34,143 nt of DNA from an uncultured Lachnospiraceae bacterium (GTDB lineage Bacteria > Bacillota > Clostridia > Lachnospirales > Lachnospiraceae). The stretch covers positions 1-34,143 of the forward strand of contig CAJTSL010000041.1 of NCBI GenBank assembly GCA_910578845.1, given 5' to 3'. The position numbers and the translations under genes are program-made. A model generated the notes under the pieces. That model was not told the origin of the DNA. It was given only the letters and a program-made list of their open reading frames with translations, and searched no databases. Below are positions 1-6,767 of the stretch, one piece after another (position 1 is the first letter of the stretch; each line of letters begins with the position of its first letter).

Positions 1-32
1 GCCGCTACGAGTGCCAATGTAGCGAAAGCGGC
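1..32. other. Hairpin at the window edge
   Basis: GCCGCT (1-6) can pair with AGCGGC (27-32). Alternatively CGCTAC (3-8) can pair with GTAGCG (19-24). No T-run follows on the plus strand. It may be the terminator or tail of a gene lying before the window, but the left context is missing. Confidence 0.3.
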
Positions 33-52
33 CCTGCGACGATTTGTCTATT

Positions 53-89
53 TTGCACAGCGCCTGATTTTCAAAACCTAGTTTCGCAA
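53..89 (+). promoter_or_regulatory. Bipartite motif, copy A (TTGCACA-N21-GTTTCGCAA)
   Basis: TTGCACA (53-59) and GTTTCGCAA (81-89) are separated by exactly 21 nt and end 36 nt before the start codon of the small ORF at 126. The left half sits in a longer TTGTCTATTTTGCACA block. The same arrangement occurs on the minus strand at 476-512 and on the plus strand at 23572-23608. It does not fit a sigma-A -35/-10 pair, because the gap is too long and no TATAAT-like box lies in place. The outer TTGC/GCAA halves form an inverted repeat. It may be a regulator site or an alternative promoter; the protein that reads it is unknown. Confidence 0.5.
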
Positions 90-125
90 ACACCTAACAA
101 AATAAAGAAAGAGAGGATAATCTAT

Positions 126-269
126 ATGAATCCAGGTATGCTCATTATTGCTATCATTGGTGGTGCGGCAGGAATTCTTAGCACCTTATATTTACTTGTT
201 TCATTGCCGGCTGTCATCATATGGAAAATTTACCGCCGTCTCCGTTTCGGCTATTCCTTAAATGCTTAG
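126..269 (+). CDS. Small membrane peptide of unknown function (47 aa)
   Basis: This short ORF has a good ribosome binding site, GAGAGG at 111-116, 9 nt before the ATG. The peptide begins MNPGMLIIAIIGGAAGILST, runs hydrophobic to about residue 33, and ends in a basic tail (KIYRRLRFGYSLNA). That is the profile of a one-helix inner-membrane peptide with a cytoplasmic positive tail. No family is recognised with certainty. It stands alone, with motif A in front, a GC-rich hairpin 25 nt behind it, and another small membrane ORF converging from the other strand. A regulatory subunit of a transporter or a type I toxin-like peptide are both possible; neither is shown. The start is supported by the binding site and spacing. 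Confidence 0.6.
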   Translation: MNPGMLIIAIIGGAAGILSTLYLLVSLPAVIIWKIYRRLRFGYSLNA

Positions 270-293
270 AAAAGCAGCGACAACAAATACAAG

Positions 294-313
294 CGCCGGC
301 ATCACTGCCGGCG
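294..313. terminator. Bidirectional hairpin between two convergent small ORFs
   Basis: A perfect 8-bp GC-rich stem (CGCCGGCA / TGCCGGCG) closes a TCAC loop. It lies 25 nt after the plus-strand ORF at 126 and 25 nt after the minus-strand ORF ending at 339. T-richness after the stem is modest on both strands (TTCATTGT on plus, CTTGTATTTGTTG on minus). It most likely terminates both transcripts, more convincingly the minus one. Confidence 0.5.
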
Positions 314-338
314 TTCATTGTACACTTTATCCTGCTAT

Positions 339-431
339 TTACCTCTGTCTATTTGCTACCAGCGAATAAACAAAACATCCCCCCAAGGAAACAAATACCA
401 ATCCAATAATTATAATTTCTACAACTCCCAT
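339..431 (-). CDS. KdpF-like small membrane peptide (30 aa, tentative)
   Basis: From ATG at 431 the minus strand encodes 30 residues: a start of MGVVEIIIIGLVFVSLGGCF, one hydrophobic helix, then VYSLVANRQR. Length and pattern (glycine-containing helix, a VYSLV segment, short polar end) resemble KdpF, the ~29-residue accessory subunit of the Kdp potassium ATPase. A kdpD/kdpE-like pair starts 370 nt away, which makes the resemblance more interesting. However, no kdpABC follows; the next thing downstream is a hairpin. Start assignment is weak: AAAGGAG lies about 15 nt before this ATG, and nearer an upstream ATG (442) that opens only a 7-codon frame. A copy of the bipartite motif lies 44 nt upstream. 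Confidence 0.35.
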   Translation of the reverse strand: MGVVEIIIIGLVFVSLGGCFVYSLVANRQR

Positions 432-475
432 GTCTCTATCATCCCGCTCCTTTCTTTGCTCACTGTAATAGATAA

Positions 476-512
476 TTGCAAAACTCCTATTTCCCAAAAC
501 CTAATTGTGCAA
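476..512 (-). promoter_or_regulatory. Bipartite motif, copy B (TTGCACA-N21-GTTTTGCAA)
   Basis: On the minus strand TTGCACA (512-506) is followed after 21 nt by GTTTTGCAA (484-476). The upstream flank TTGTCTATATTGCACA matches copy A at 15 of 16 positions. It precedes the 30-residue minus-strand ORF by 44 nt, or an alternative ATG at 442 by 33 nt. A further GTTTCGCAA on the plus strand at 538-546 makes this a cluster of half-sites, possibly serving the kdpDE side as well. Confidence 0.5.
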
Positions 513-636
513 TATAGACAAGATCACGAACAGGGTAGTTTCGCAATCATCTACCTACTATAACGATCTGATCAACCCTTTTACACATCCAAAGTCTATC
601 ATATGTCTTTTATGATTGACAGCACATCGCTTTTTC

Positions 637-764
637 CTTAACGTATCTTTAGCATATTCTTGGCAATCTCTTAACGCTTTTGTTCCTTTATTCTCCTTTT
701 TCTTCCTTTTTAGCGTTTTCTTAACATCGTATATCATTTTCTTTTTCCCAAAAAAAGATATAAT
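637..764 (+). promoter_or_regulatory. Promoter region of the kdpDE-like operon
   Basis: A perfect TATAAT lies at 759-764, 34 nt before the kinase ATG, with a poor -35 (ATTTTC at 736-741, spacer 17). CTTAAC repeats occur at 637-643, 670-676 and 720-726, spaced 33 and 50 nt apart. A weak -35 with direct repeats just upstream is typical of activator-dependent promoters of OmpR-family regulators. Autoregulation by the downstream response regulator is therefore plausible but unproven. No convincing gene is seen in the rest of 432-797. Confidence 0.4.
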
Positions 765-797
765 AATGTCTGTAAGACAGATGAATGGGGGATTAAC

Positions 798-1877
798 ATG
801 AAAAAAGAAATTAACCAAACCGCAATGAACTTCATAATAACCGTCTCCTGTCTGGTCATTGCGACGGCTCTTGCTTTTTTGTTTTTCTATTTTGTCCCAA
901 AGAATAGCGGGAATATCGCATTAATCTATATTCTGGCGCTTGTCATAATTGTCAGGTTTACGGAAGGCTATCTTCCAGGCTTGATCTCTTCGGTCATAGC
1001 CGTCATTTGCGTTAACCTTTTTTTCACTTATCCCTATTTTGCTTTGAATTTTACCTTAACCGGATATCCGATCACTTTCCTCGAAATGCTTGCCGTCACT
1101 TTAATTACGAGCACGACTACCACCAATATGAAACAACAGGCCAAAATAATCGCGGAGCGGGATAAGCTCTTATCGGAAGCTGAAAAGGAGAAAATGCGCG
1201 CCAATCTCTTACGTGCGGTTTCCCATGACCTGCGCACGCCACTTACTGGCATCATCGGCGCAAGCGCCTCTTATCTGGAAAATAGCACAACATTGGCAGA
1301 GGAAGAAAAAAGCGCCATTGTGACACACATCCAGGAAGATGCCCACTGGCTCTTAAACATGGTGGAAAATCTTCTATCTGTGACAAGAATTTATAGCCAG
1401 TCCACCAAGTTGAAAAAGACAGACGAGTCGGTGGAGGAAGTGGTCTCCGCAGCAATGAGCCGATTGAAAATAAGAATCCCTCACGCTCCCGTTACGGTAA
1501 GTGTCCCTGACGATCTTCTCATCATTCCCATGGATGCGATCTTAATAGAGCAAGTCCTTTTCAACTTATTGGAAAATGCCATTATTCATTCCCAAAGCGT
1601 AAAACCCATTATTTGCTATGTAACAGATAGCAATTCAGAGGTTACTTTTCACGTCAAAGATTTTGGCATCGGCATACCGGAAGAACGGTTACATCAGATT
1701 TTCGACGGCGCGCCTTATATCGGCAGCGCTGAGTCCGATTCCAATAAAGGCATGGGGATAGGCTTATCCATCTGCAAGACTATTATCACTGCGCATAACG
1801 GTATCATTAATGCGCACAATCATGAAAATGGAGCAGAATTCTATTTCTCTCTGCCAAAAGAGGAGGTATCCAAATGA
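798..1877 (+). CDS. Short KdpD-like sensor histidine kinase
   Basis: This membrane histidine kinase is the sensor half of a two-component pair with the next gene. Residues 10-110 hold about four hydrophobic segments of the KdpD-type (DUF4118) membrane domain. A dimerisation and phosphoacceptor helix follows, with His143 in RAVSHDLRTPLTG. The catalytic domain carries an N box (LFNLLENAIIHS), DFGIGIP and GMGIGLS. At 359 residues it is less than half the length of E. coli KdpD (894) and lacks that protein's N-terminal KdpD and Usp regions. GGGGG at 786-790 precedes the ATG. The stop overlaps the next start as ATGA, so translation is likely coupled. No kdpABC pump is in view, so the signal and target may be something other than potassium. 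The family assignment is firm; the ligand is not known. Confidence 0.85.
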   Translation: MKKEINQTAMNFIITVSCLVIATALAFLFFYFVPKNSGNIALIYILALVIIVRFTEGYLPGLISSVIAVICVNLFFTYPYFALNFTLTGYPITFLEMLAVTLITSTTTTNMKQQAKIIAERDKLLSEAEKEKMRANLLRAVSHDLRTPLTGIIGASASYLENSTTLAEEEKSAIVTHIQEDAHWLLNMVENLLSVTRIYSQSTKLKKTDESVEEVVSAAMSRLKIRIPHAPVTVSVPDDLLIIPMDAILIEQVLFNLLENAIIHSQSVKPIICYVTDSNSEVTFHVKDFGIGIPEERLHQIFDGAPYIGSAESDSNKGMGIGLSICKTIITAHNGIINAHNHENGAEFYFSLPKEEVSK

Positions 1878-2584
1878 CACCCAAGAACCAGCTTTTACTC
1901 ATTGAGGACGAACGCAATATATGCAACTTTATCATGACGACTTTAAAATCCAACGATTATAAAGTAACGGACGCCCCCAACGCCAAAACCGGCCTCTCCC
2001 TTGCTGCTTCGCAATGCCCCGACCTGATCTTATTGGATCTGGGGCTGCCCGATATGGACGGCATCGAGGTCATTCGGCAAATCCGGGGCTGGAGCAACGT
2101 GCCCATCCTTGTCATCTCGGCAAGGACGCAGGAGAAAGAAAAAGTATCTGCGCTAGACGCCGGTGCAGATGACTATATCACCAAACCATTTGGCACGTCA
2201 GAGTTAATGGCACGCATCCGCAGCGCGCTACGCCGTTCCTCCTCTGGCAGCAACCAGCTCTCTCCTGCACAGTTACAATACACCGCAGGCGACCTTATCA
2301 TAGATTACGAGAAACATATCATTATGATCCATGGGGAAATTGTCCATTTTACGCAGATTGAATATAAGATCCTGACTTTTCTCTCCCAAAACGCAGGACG
2401 TGTCATTACTTATGATTCCCTGATTTCCCATGTATGGGGACCGTTTGCAGACAGCAATAACCGCATCCTGCGTGTCAATATGGCAAATATCCGGAGAAAA
2501 TTAGAGAATAATCCTGCTGATCCACAATACATTTTCACGGAAATCGGCATTGGCTACCGCATGCGTGACAATGAAATCCCGTAG
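1874..2584 (+). CDS. KdpE-like OmpR-family response regulator
   Basis: This is a two-domain DNA-binding response regulator of 236 residues, the usual OmpR/KdpE length. The receiver domain (about 5-118) has the acidic pair E11/D12, the phosphoacceptor Asp55 in LILLDLGLPDMDG, the Ser/Thr switch in VLVISART, and the lysine of DYITKPFG. The winged-helix output domain fills the C-terminal half, with RRKLENNP and the final YIFTEIGIGYRM hairpin. The start overlaps the kinase stop by 4 nt. It is presumably phosphorylated by that kinase. Its targets are unknown; CTTAAC repeats in its own promoter region are candidates. The best match in memory is KdpE, but without kdpABC the gene symbol is withheld. 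Confidence 0.85.
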   Translation: MTPKNQLLLIEDERNICNFIMTTLKSNDYKVTDAPNAKTGLSLAASQCPDLILLDLGLPDMDGIEVIRQIRGWSNVPILVISARTQEKEKVSALDAGADDYITKPFGTSELMARIRSALRRSSSGSNQLSPAQLQYTAGDLIIDYEKHIIMIHGEIVHFTQIEYKILTFLSQNAGRVITYDSLISHVWGPFADSNNRILRVNMANIRRKLENNPADPQYIFTEIGIGYRMRDNEIP

Positions 2585-2641
2585 TATTTTCATGATGAAT
2601 ATGATAGAATGTCTACAGGAAAACAGGACTGGGTGGATAAA

Positions 2642-3127
2642 ATGGATTTCGATGAAAAATATATGAAAGAAGCCATTAAGCAGGCGAAGAAAGCATATGC
2701 CTTAGGCGAAGTCCCTATCGGATGTGTCATCGTCTATCAGGGCAAGATTATCGGAAGGGGATATAACAGGCGAAACACCGATAAGAATACATTAGCACAT
2801 GCAGAGATCACGGCAATCAACAAAGCAAGTAAAAAGATGGGCGACTGGCGTTTGGAAGGCTGTACGCTATATGTAACGTTAGAGCCGTGCCAAATGTGTG
2901 CCGGCGCTATCATCCAAGCGCGTATTACCGAGGTCGTAATGGGAAGCATGAACCCTAAAGCCGGCTGTGGCGGCTCCATTCTCAATATCTTAGAAATGCC
3001 GCAATTCAATCACCAGGCGCTTGTCAAAAGAGGCGTTTTAGAAGAAGCATGTTCCTCTCTTTTGACATCTTTTTTCAAAGAACTGCGGATACGCAATAAA
3101 GAACAAAAGAAACAAGTTGACAAATAA
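2642..3127 (+). CDS. tadA: tRNA-specific adenosine deaminase TadA
   Basis: TadA converts adenosine 34 to inosine in the anticodon of tRNA-Arg(ACG), allowing wobble decoding of CGN codons. The zinc deaminase signature is present: His53-Ala-Glu55 (HAE, with Glu as the proton shuttle) and the PCQMC motif with Cys83 and Cys86. The chosen start gives 161 residues, the usual size in Bacillus; it follows GGGTGG and matches the family N terminus. An in-frame ATG at 2609 would add 11 unlikely residues. The stop codon lies inside the promoter of the SRP RNA gene, so the two are packed as tightly as possible. The tadA-SRP RNA order is familiar in Firmicutes. Confidence 0.92.
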   Translation: MDFDEKYMKEAIKQAKKAYALGEVPIGCVIVYQGKIIGRGYNRRNTDKNTLAHAEITAINKASKKMGDWRLEGCTLYVTLEPCQMCAGAIIQARITEVVMGSMNPKAGCGGSILNILEMPQFNHQALVKRGVLEEACSSLLTSFFKELRIRNKEQKKQVDK

Positions 3128-3145
3128 GAAAAAAAACATTATACT
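3117..3145 (+). promoter_or_regulatory. Sigma-A promoter of the SRP RNA
   Basis: A perfect TTGACA (3117-3122) is followed by a 17-nt A-rich spacer and TATACT (3140-3145). The -35 box overlaps the last codons and stop of tadA. Transcription should begin near 3151-3153, which matches the 5' end of the SRP RNA closing stem. Confidence 0.85.
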
Positions 3146-3148
3146 TAT

Positions 3149-3417
3149 AAAACCGTGCAGCCGGGGCGTTAGCGGTGCCCTGTACCTACAATCCGCTCTA
3201 GTAGGGGTGATGCTTTATCGAGGGTGTACGCCTGTGTAGCTGCCCTTTATAAGTGGCGTTGAAGTTTGGGTCTTACGCAATGGGAATCCATGAACCGTGT
3301 CAGGGTGGGAACACAGCAGCACTAAGTGGAAGCTTCCATGTGCCGTAAGGGTGCCTGGCGGAGTTAACTGTAAAGGTAACGTGCATGAGCGGTGTTCGAT
3401 AGAAAGCGCACGGTTTT
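3149..3417 (+). ncRNA. ffs: Signal recognition particle RNA, large Gram-positive type
   Basis: This is the RNA of the signal recognition particle, which with Ffh targets nascent membrane and secreted proteins. The ends pair: AAAACCGTGC (3149-3158) with GCACGGTTTT (3408-3417). Domain IV lies at 3299-3320, with the conserved GTCAGG and AGCAGC flanking a GGAA loop. The three base pairs under that loop are GTG/CAC instead of the common TCC/GGA, a compensated change. The length of about 265 nt indicates the Bacillus/Clostridium large form with an Alu domain (5' part, near TACCTACAATCCGCTCTAGTAGGGG). The closing stem followed by TTTT probably also ends transcription. Exact ends are uncertain by a few bases. 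Confidence 0.92.
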
Positions 3418-3428
3418 GTGATCTATGG

Positions 3429-5342
3429 CTATGGTCTTCCTAGTCTTGCTTTTTTCTCTCTTTTCACCTCGTACATATTTTGATCTGCTAATTCCACAAG
3501 TTTCTCTAAGCTCACTTTACTGGCATCCGTTTCCACACAGTATCCAATACTGGCATCTAGCTTATACGCCCTCGGGAACCTTTCATTATAACATTTGATC
3601 TCCTGATAAATCTTATTTATATATTCTTTAATCTCTTCTTCGAAATAACCACATACCACAATAATGAACTCATCTCCGCCATATCTGCTCAAAAGCTCGC
3701 CGTGGCGGCGGTTATGCTCGAGAATATTCGCCATTGCTTTGATATAGGCATCGCCTTCTTCGTGCCCGTACATATCATTGACCTTTTTTAACCCATCCAT
3801 ATCGGCGAAAATGACTGCAACCGGCAAATCCCGCCTCCTCGCTTCTTCTATAATCCGCGATGAGAATCTATTGAATCCTGCCCTGTTATTCACGCCTGTC
3901 AATTCATCATACAGCCACATCCGGCTCAATCGCCCTAACATTGCGCTCATGGTGTCCTGCCTGCGCACAGTCTCTAAGGCATTATTCAGGCTCATAATAA
4001 AATGCCTTAAGAAGCGGCTTTCCAAAGCCGGCCTATAATTCCCTACAATACAATAGCCAAAGCAATATTCCTGATGATGGAGAGGTAAGACAAGGTAGAA
4101 ATTCCCCTCGCCATTTTTCCTGCAAGGATCTGGCAGCAAATCATTTTTGGGAAACCCGCCGTAACTATTAAAGCTTCCCTTTTCATACGCAAGCGGCACC
4201 CAAATATCGTCTTTATATGCTGCTTCGTCTCTTCCGCGTTCCCCGCCTTCTGCTATACGCTCTAATTCTTCATAATAATTCTCGATGCTGCCACACATGC
4301 AAATATAGAAATATTCCGGCGCCATTTGCTGAATATATGGCTTTACTCCTTCTATAAAGTCATTAAACGTCTGCAATCCGCTAAACTCTGCTGCGCAATT
4401 TTTGAGCATCTCCAGGTCATCACTGATTTGCACTGACTTTTTAACATACATTTTCTGTAACTGTGCATGTGTATAGCCATGTTTTCTATCACAGCCGCAC
4501 GATTGGGAGAAGATCGGTTTTCCATATATGGTGTGCTCCATAGGCGTCTTCTCATTTCTCACTGCCTGCACAAGCATCTTATAGGCCATTTCCGCCGCCT
4601 CATACTCTCCCCGCTTTACTGTAGTCAGCCGTGGATGGTTTAACTGCGCTAAAAAACTATTGTCATAGCCTGTCACCAGTATATCTTCCGGTACCTTATA
4701 GCCAGCATCCTGCAATGCCATAACCGCTCCGATTGCCATCTCATCATTCGCAGCCATAACCGCATCCGGCAGAGGCATGTCCATTTCGAGCAAATCATTT
4801 ATCGCCCCTACACCGCTCTTATGGCTAAAATCGCCATAATATGTCATCCGTTCCTCATACTCTAAATGATATTCCCCCAGCACTTCCCGATATGCCGTCA
4901 GTCTTTCTCTTGCATCCTGGCTATCCATAGGCCCTGAAATATAATAAATACGCTTGACATCGTGCTGCTGGATTAAATGTTCTGCAATCGCGCGCATCCC
5001 GGTGCGGTTCTCCAAATACACGCAACCCATCCCATCCCAATGGATGCCCAATGATATGCAAGGTATTGCCGCCTCTCTGATTTTAGCAATTACCTCCTCT
5101 ACGGTTTTCGCATCATGAATCGAATCAGAGTCAATAATTACGCCGTCATACTTAGTAAAATCAGGCAGGTGGTAGATATTATACTCTCCACTCTTATACT
5201 CATAACGCGACTCGTATTTCCATCCGTCGCATGTAAAAATATAAACATTTGTCCCTTCCGGAAGGGCATTATCCAGTATGCCTTTCACTGTCCCTTTTTG
5301 TGCATCTAAGCCTACTCCGCCTAACAACACTGCAATATTCAT
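3429..5342 (-). CDS. Diguanylate cyclase with LacI-type ligand-binding domain
   Basis: This 637-residue protein probably makes cyclic di-GMP in response to a small ligand. Residues 1 to ~285 resemble the periplasmic-binding-protein-like effector domain of LacI/PurR regulators (GVIIDSD, MAANDEMAIGAVMALQDAGY, VTGYDNS), but there is no HTH and no signal peptide, so it should sit in the cytoplasm. A cysteine pair follows (SCGCDR), then a ~190-residue linker domain. The C-terminal GGDEF domain has intact GGDEF at 555-559. The product-inhibition I-site normally reads RxxD five residues before GGDEF; here it is RHGE, so feedback inhibition may be altered. The start is set by GGGGAG 8 nt upstream; a longer frame to 5393 lacks such a site. 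The ligand is unknown; a sugar is a guess from the family. Confidence 0.85.
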   Translation of the reverse strand: MNIAVLLGGVGLDAQKGTVKGILDNALPEGTNVYIFTCDGWKYESRYEYKSGEYNIYHLPDFTKYDGVIIDSDSIHDAKTVEEVIAKIREAAIPCISLGIHWDGMGCVYLENRTGMRAIAEHLIQQHDVKRIYYISGPMDSQDARERLTAYREVLGEYHLEYEERMTYYGDFSHKSGVGAINDLLEMDMPLPDAVMAANDEMAIGAVMALQDAGYKVPEDILVTGYDNSFLAQLNHPRLTTVKRGEYEAAEMAYKMLVQAVRNEKTPMEHTIYGKPIFSQSCGCDRKHGYTHAQLQKMYVKKSVQISDDLEMLKNCAAEFSGLQTFNDFIEGVKPYIQQMAPEYFYICMCGSIENYYEELERIAEGGERGRDEAAYKDDIWVPLAYEKGSFNSYGGFPKNDLLPDPCRKNGEGNFYLVLPLHHQEYCFGYCIVGNYRPALESRFLRHFIMSLNNALETVRRQDTMSAMLGRLSRMWLYDELTGVNNRAGFNRFSSRIIEEARRRDLPVAVIFADMDGLKKVNDMYGHEEGDAYIKAMANILEHNRRHGELLSRYGGDEFIIVVCGYFEEEIKEYINKIYQEIKCYNERFPRAYKLDASIGYCVETDASKVSLEKLVELADQNMYEVKREKKARLGRP

Positions 5343-5414
5343 GCTACTTTCTCCCCAATTTCCACAAGCTTTTATCTGCTTACATTGTAGCACAAATGAC
5401 CATGATAAACCATA

Positions 5415-6674
5415 TTAAAGCTCAACTTTCCGTAGATAGTATCCGAATTTCCCTTCCTCCACATCTCCGCCTTCACATTCAAACGCTTCGAATCCAAACA
5501 TCAAAGCTACCATTTTCTCCCTTTCGTAAAAGACTCCCGGCACGCCAAGGTAGAAGCCTTTCTCCCTTCCCAGGATCAAATAGCGGTAATTATAAAACCC
5601 ATGCAGCAGAAAGCTATTATTGACCAGATGCTGATAGTTTTCGCGCAATACGACAAAATCCCTGGGTTCTAATTTCACATAGATCCTCTCGTCGCCATAT
5701 GGATGAATCTGCTCATAAGTAGAAAGCAATTGTTCCCATTTATTCTCATACAGTGGCGTATGTTCCCGCCTTCCTGCCACTCTGGGCGCTTTTGCGATTG
5801 GACGCAGCCTGGATACATTTCTTTGCGCCCCTGCTATGGATTCTGCTTTTAAAACCGTCTCATCCGCTTTACTTCCTGTTGCCGCATCTGTTTCCTTCTG
5901 CGTTCCCACGCTCTCTATGCCCCGTGACGCCTGTTCATTGAGTCCTATCGTTTTATGGCTGGTTTCTTTCTTGTGGCCTTGTGCTGTCGGCTGTATCGCT
6001 GCCTCTTCCATCTTCTTGCCTGATGGTTTTATCTCTGCCTCTTCCATCCTCTTGCCCGAAGATTTTATCGCCGCCCCTTCCGTCCTCTCGCCCGAAGATT
6101 TTATCGCCGCCTCTTCTCTCCTCTCGCCTGATGGTTTCGTTGCCACCCCTTCTATCCTTTCGCCTGAAAGTTTTATCTCTGCCTCTTCCATCCTTTCGTC
6201 AAAAGGCTGTCTCAGCGTTTCTGTTTCCGTGCCTTGTTTTACTGCTTGTTCCGTTCCCGCCTGCGCTTGTGCTTTTCCTTTTGTCTCCTGATTATCTTTC
6301 GTTACTGTCTTATTACGGGAATCTTTCTCTTTCTTGACTAGTGTCCCACTGCTCTTGCTCTCTCCCGTAACTTTGCTTTCTCCTTTTATCTTGCTAGACT
6401 CAGATAACAGGATTTCTGCTTTCAATAAAGCATTTGCTATATTCCCTGTCCACTTGCCACAGCCATCTTTTACTGCCAGCATACCGATTTCCCGCCAGCC
6501 TGTCTCACTTTGTAAACGAATAGGAAAATTCCCTGTAATAGCCCGTGGAATTTTCTTCACCTGCACTTCTAATTGATATTTATCCTGTTTGGTTTCCAGT
6601 TTGAGATAACCTACACAGCCTTGCTTTATCTCCTTTTCGTACAGGCTCATATAAATGATTTCTTTCTGATACAT
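5415..6674 (-). CDS. DUF6128-like protein with 12-residue tandem repeats
   Basis: The function of this 419-residue protein is not known. The N-terminal ~90 residues look like a small folded domain (MSLYEKEIKQG, GCVGYLKLE). The C-terminal ~110 (from PLYENKWEQLL) form a second conserved domain that I associate with DUF6128 of Lachnospiraceae, from memory. Between them lies a charged, disordered-looking linker with six 12-residue repeats at residues 160-231, consensus ERxEEAAIKSSG. In DNA these are 36-bp units. There is no signal peptide or membrane helix. A strong site (GAGAGGTGAG) sits before the ATG; an internal Met9 is a less likely start. The upstream hairpin at 6719-6749 separates it from the regulator gene, so it probably has its own promoter. 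Confidence 0.7.
   Translation of the reverse strand: MYQKEIIYMSLYEKEIKQGCVGYLKLETKQDKYQLEVQVKKIPRAITGNFPIRLQSETGWREIGMLAVKDGCGKWTGNIANALLKAEILLSESSKIKGESKVTGESKSSGTLVKKEKDSRNKTVTKDNQETKGKAQAQAGTEQAVKQGTETETLRQPFDERMEEAEIKLSGERIEGVATKPSGERREEAAIKSSGERTEGAAIKSSGKRMEEAEIKPSGKKMEEAAIQPTAQGHKKETSHKTIGLNEQASRGIESVGTQKETDAATGSKADETVLKAESIAGAQRNVSRLRPIAKAPRVAGRREHTPLYENKWEQLLSTYEQIHPYGDERIYVKLEPRDFVVLRENYQHLVNNSFLLHGFYNYRYLILGREKGFYLGVPGVFYEREKMVALMFGFEAFECEGGDVEEGKFGYYLRKVEL
5982..6197 (-). repeat. 36-bp coding tandem repeat, six copies
   Basis: Six in-frame 36-bp units encode ERMEEAEIKLSG-like blocks. They are diverged but recognisable, for example the successive plus-strand units starting TCGCCCGAAGATTTTATCGC and TCGCCTGATGGTTTCGTTGC. 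The period keeps the reading frame, so copy number can change without breaking the gene. Confidence 0.85.
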
Positions 6675-6718
6675 ACGCTCACCTCTCTATGTTTTATGTA
6701 TATGTTAGATACATAAAA

Positions 6719-6749
6719 AAATGCCAGATGATTTTTCATCCGGCATTTT
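6719..6749 (-). terminator. Rho-independent terminator after the CdaR-type gene
   Basis: AATGCCaGATGA pairs with TCATCcGGCATT around a short T-rich loop. On the minus strand the stem is followed by TTTTTTTATG. It lies about 20 nt after the stop of the gene at 6768-7856. Confidence 0.85.
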
Positions 6750-6767
6750 ATCATAAAGGCATTGTCT

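Noticed and set aside
221..563. Two plus-strand reading frames across 221-563
   Set aside because: No binding site, no protein-like composition, and they run over a hairpin, the opposing small ORF and the repeated motif.
558..818. 86-codon minus-strand reading frame over the kdpDE-type promoter
   Set aside because: Lysine-rich low-complexity translation, no ribosome binding site, and it overlaps the promoter and start of the kinase gene.
5753..6576. Several long plus-strand frames opposite the repeat-rich gene
   Set aside because: They are shadows of the repeats; Pro/Ser/Leu-rich translations without binding sites.
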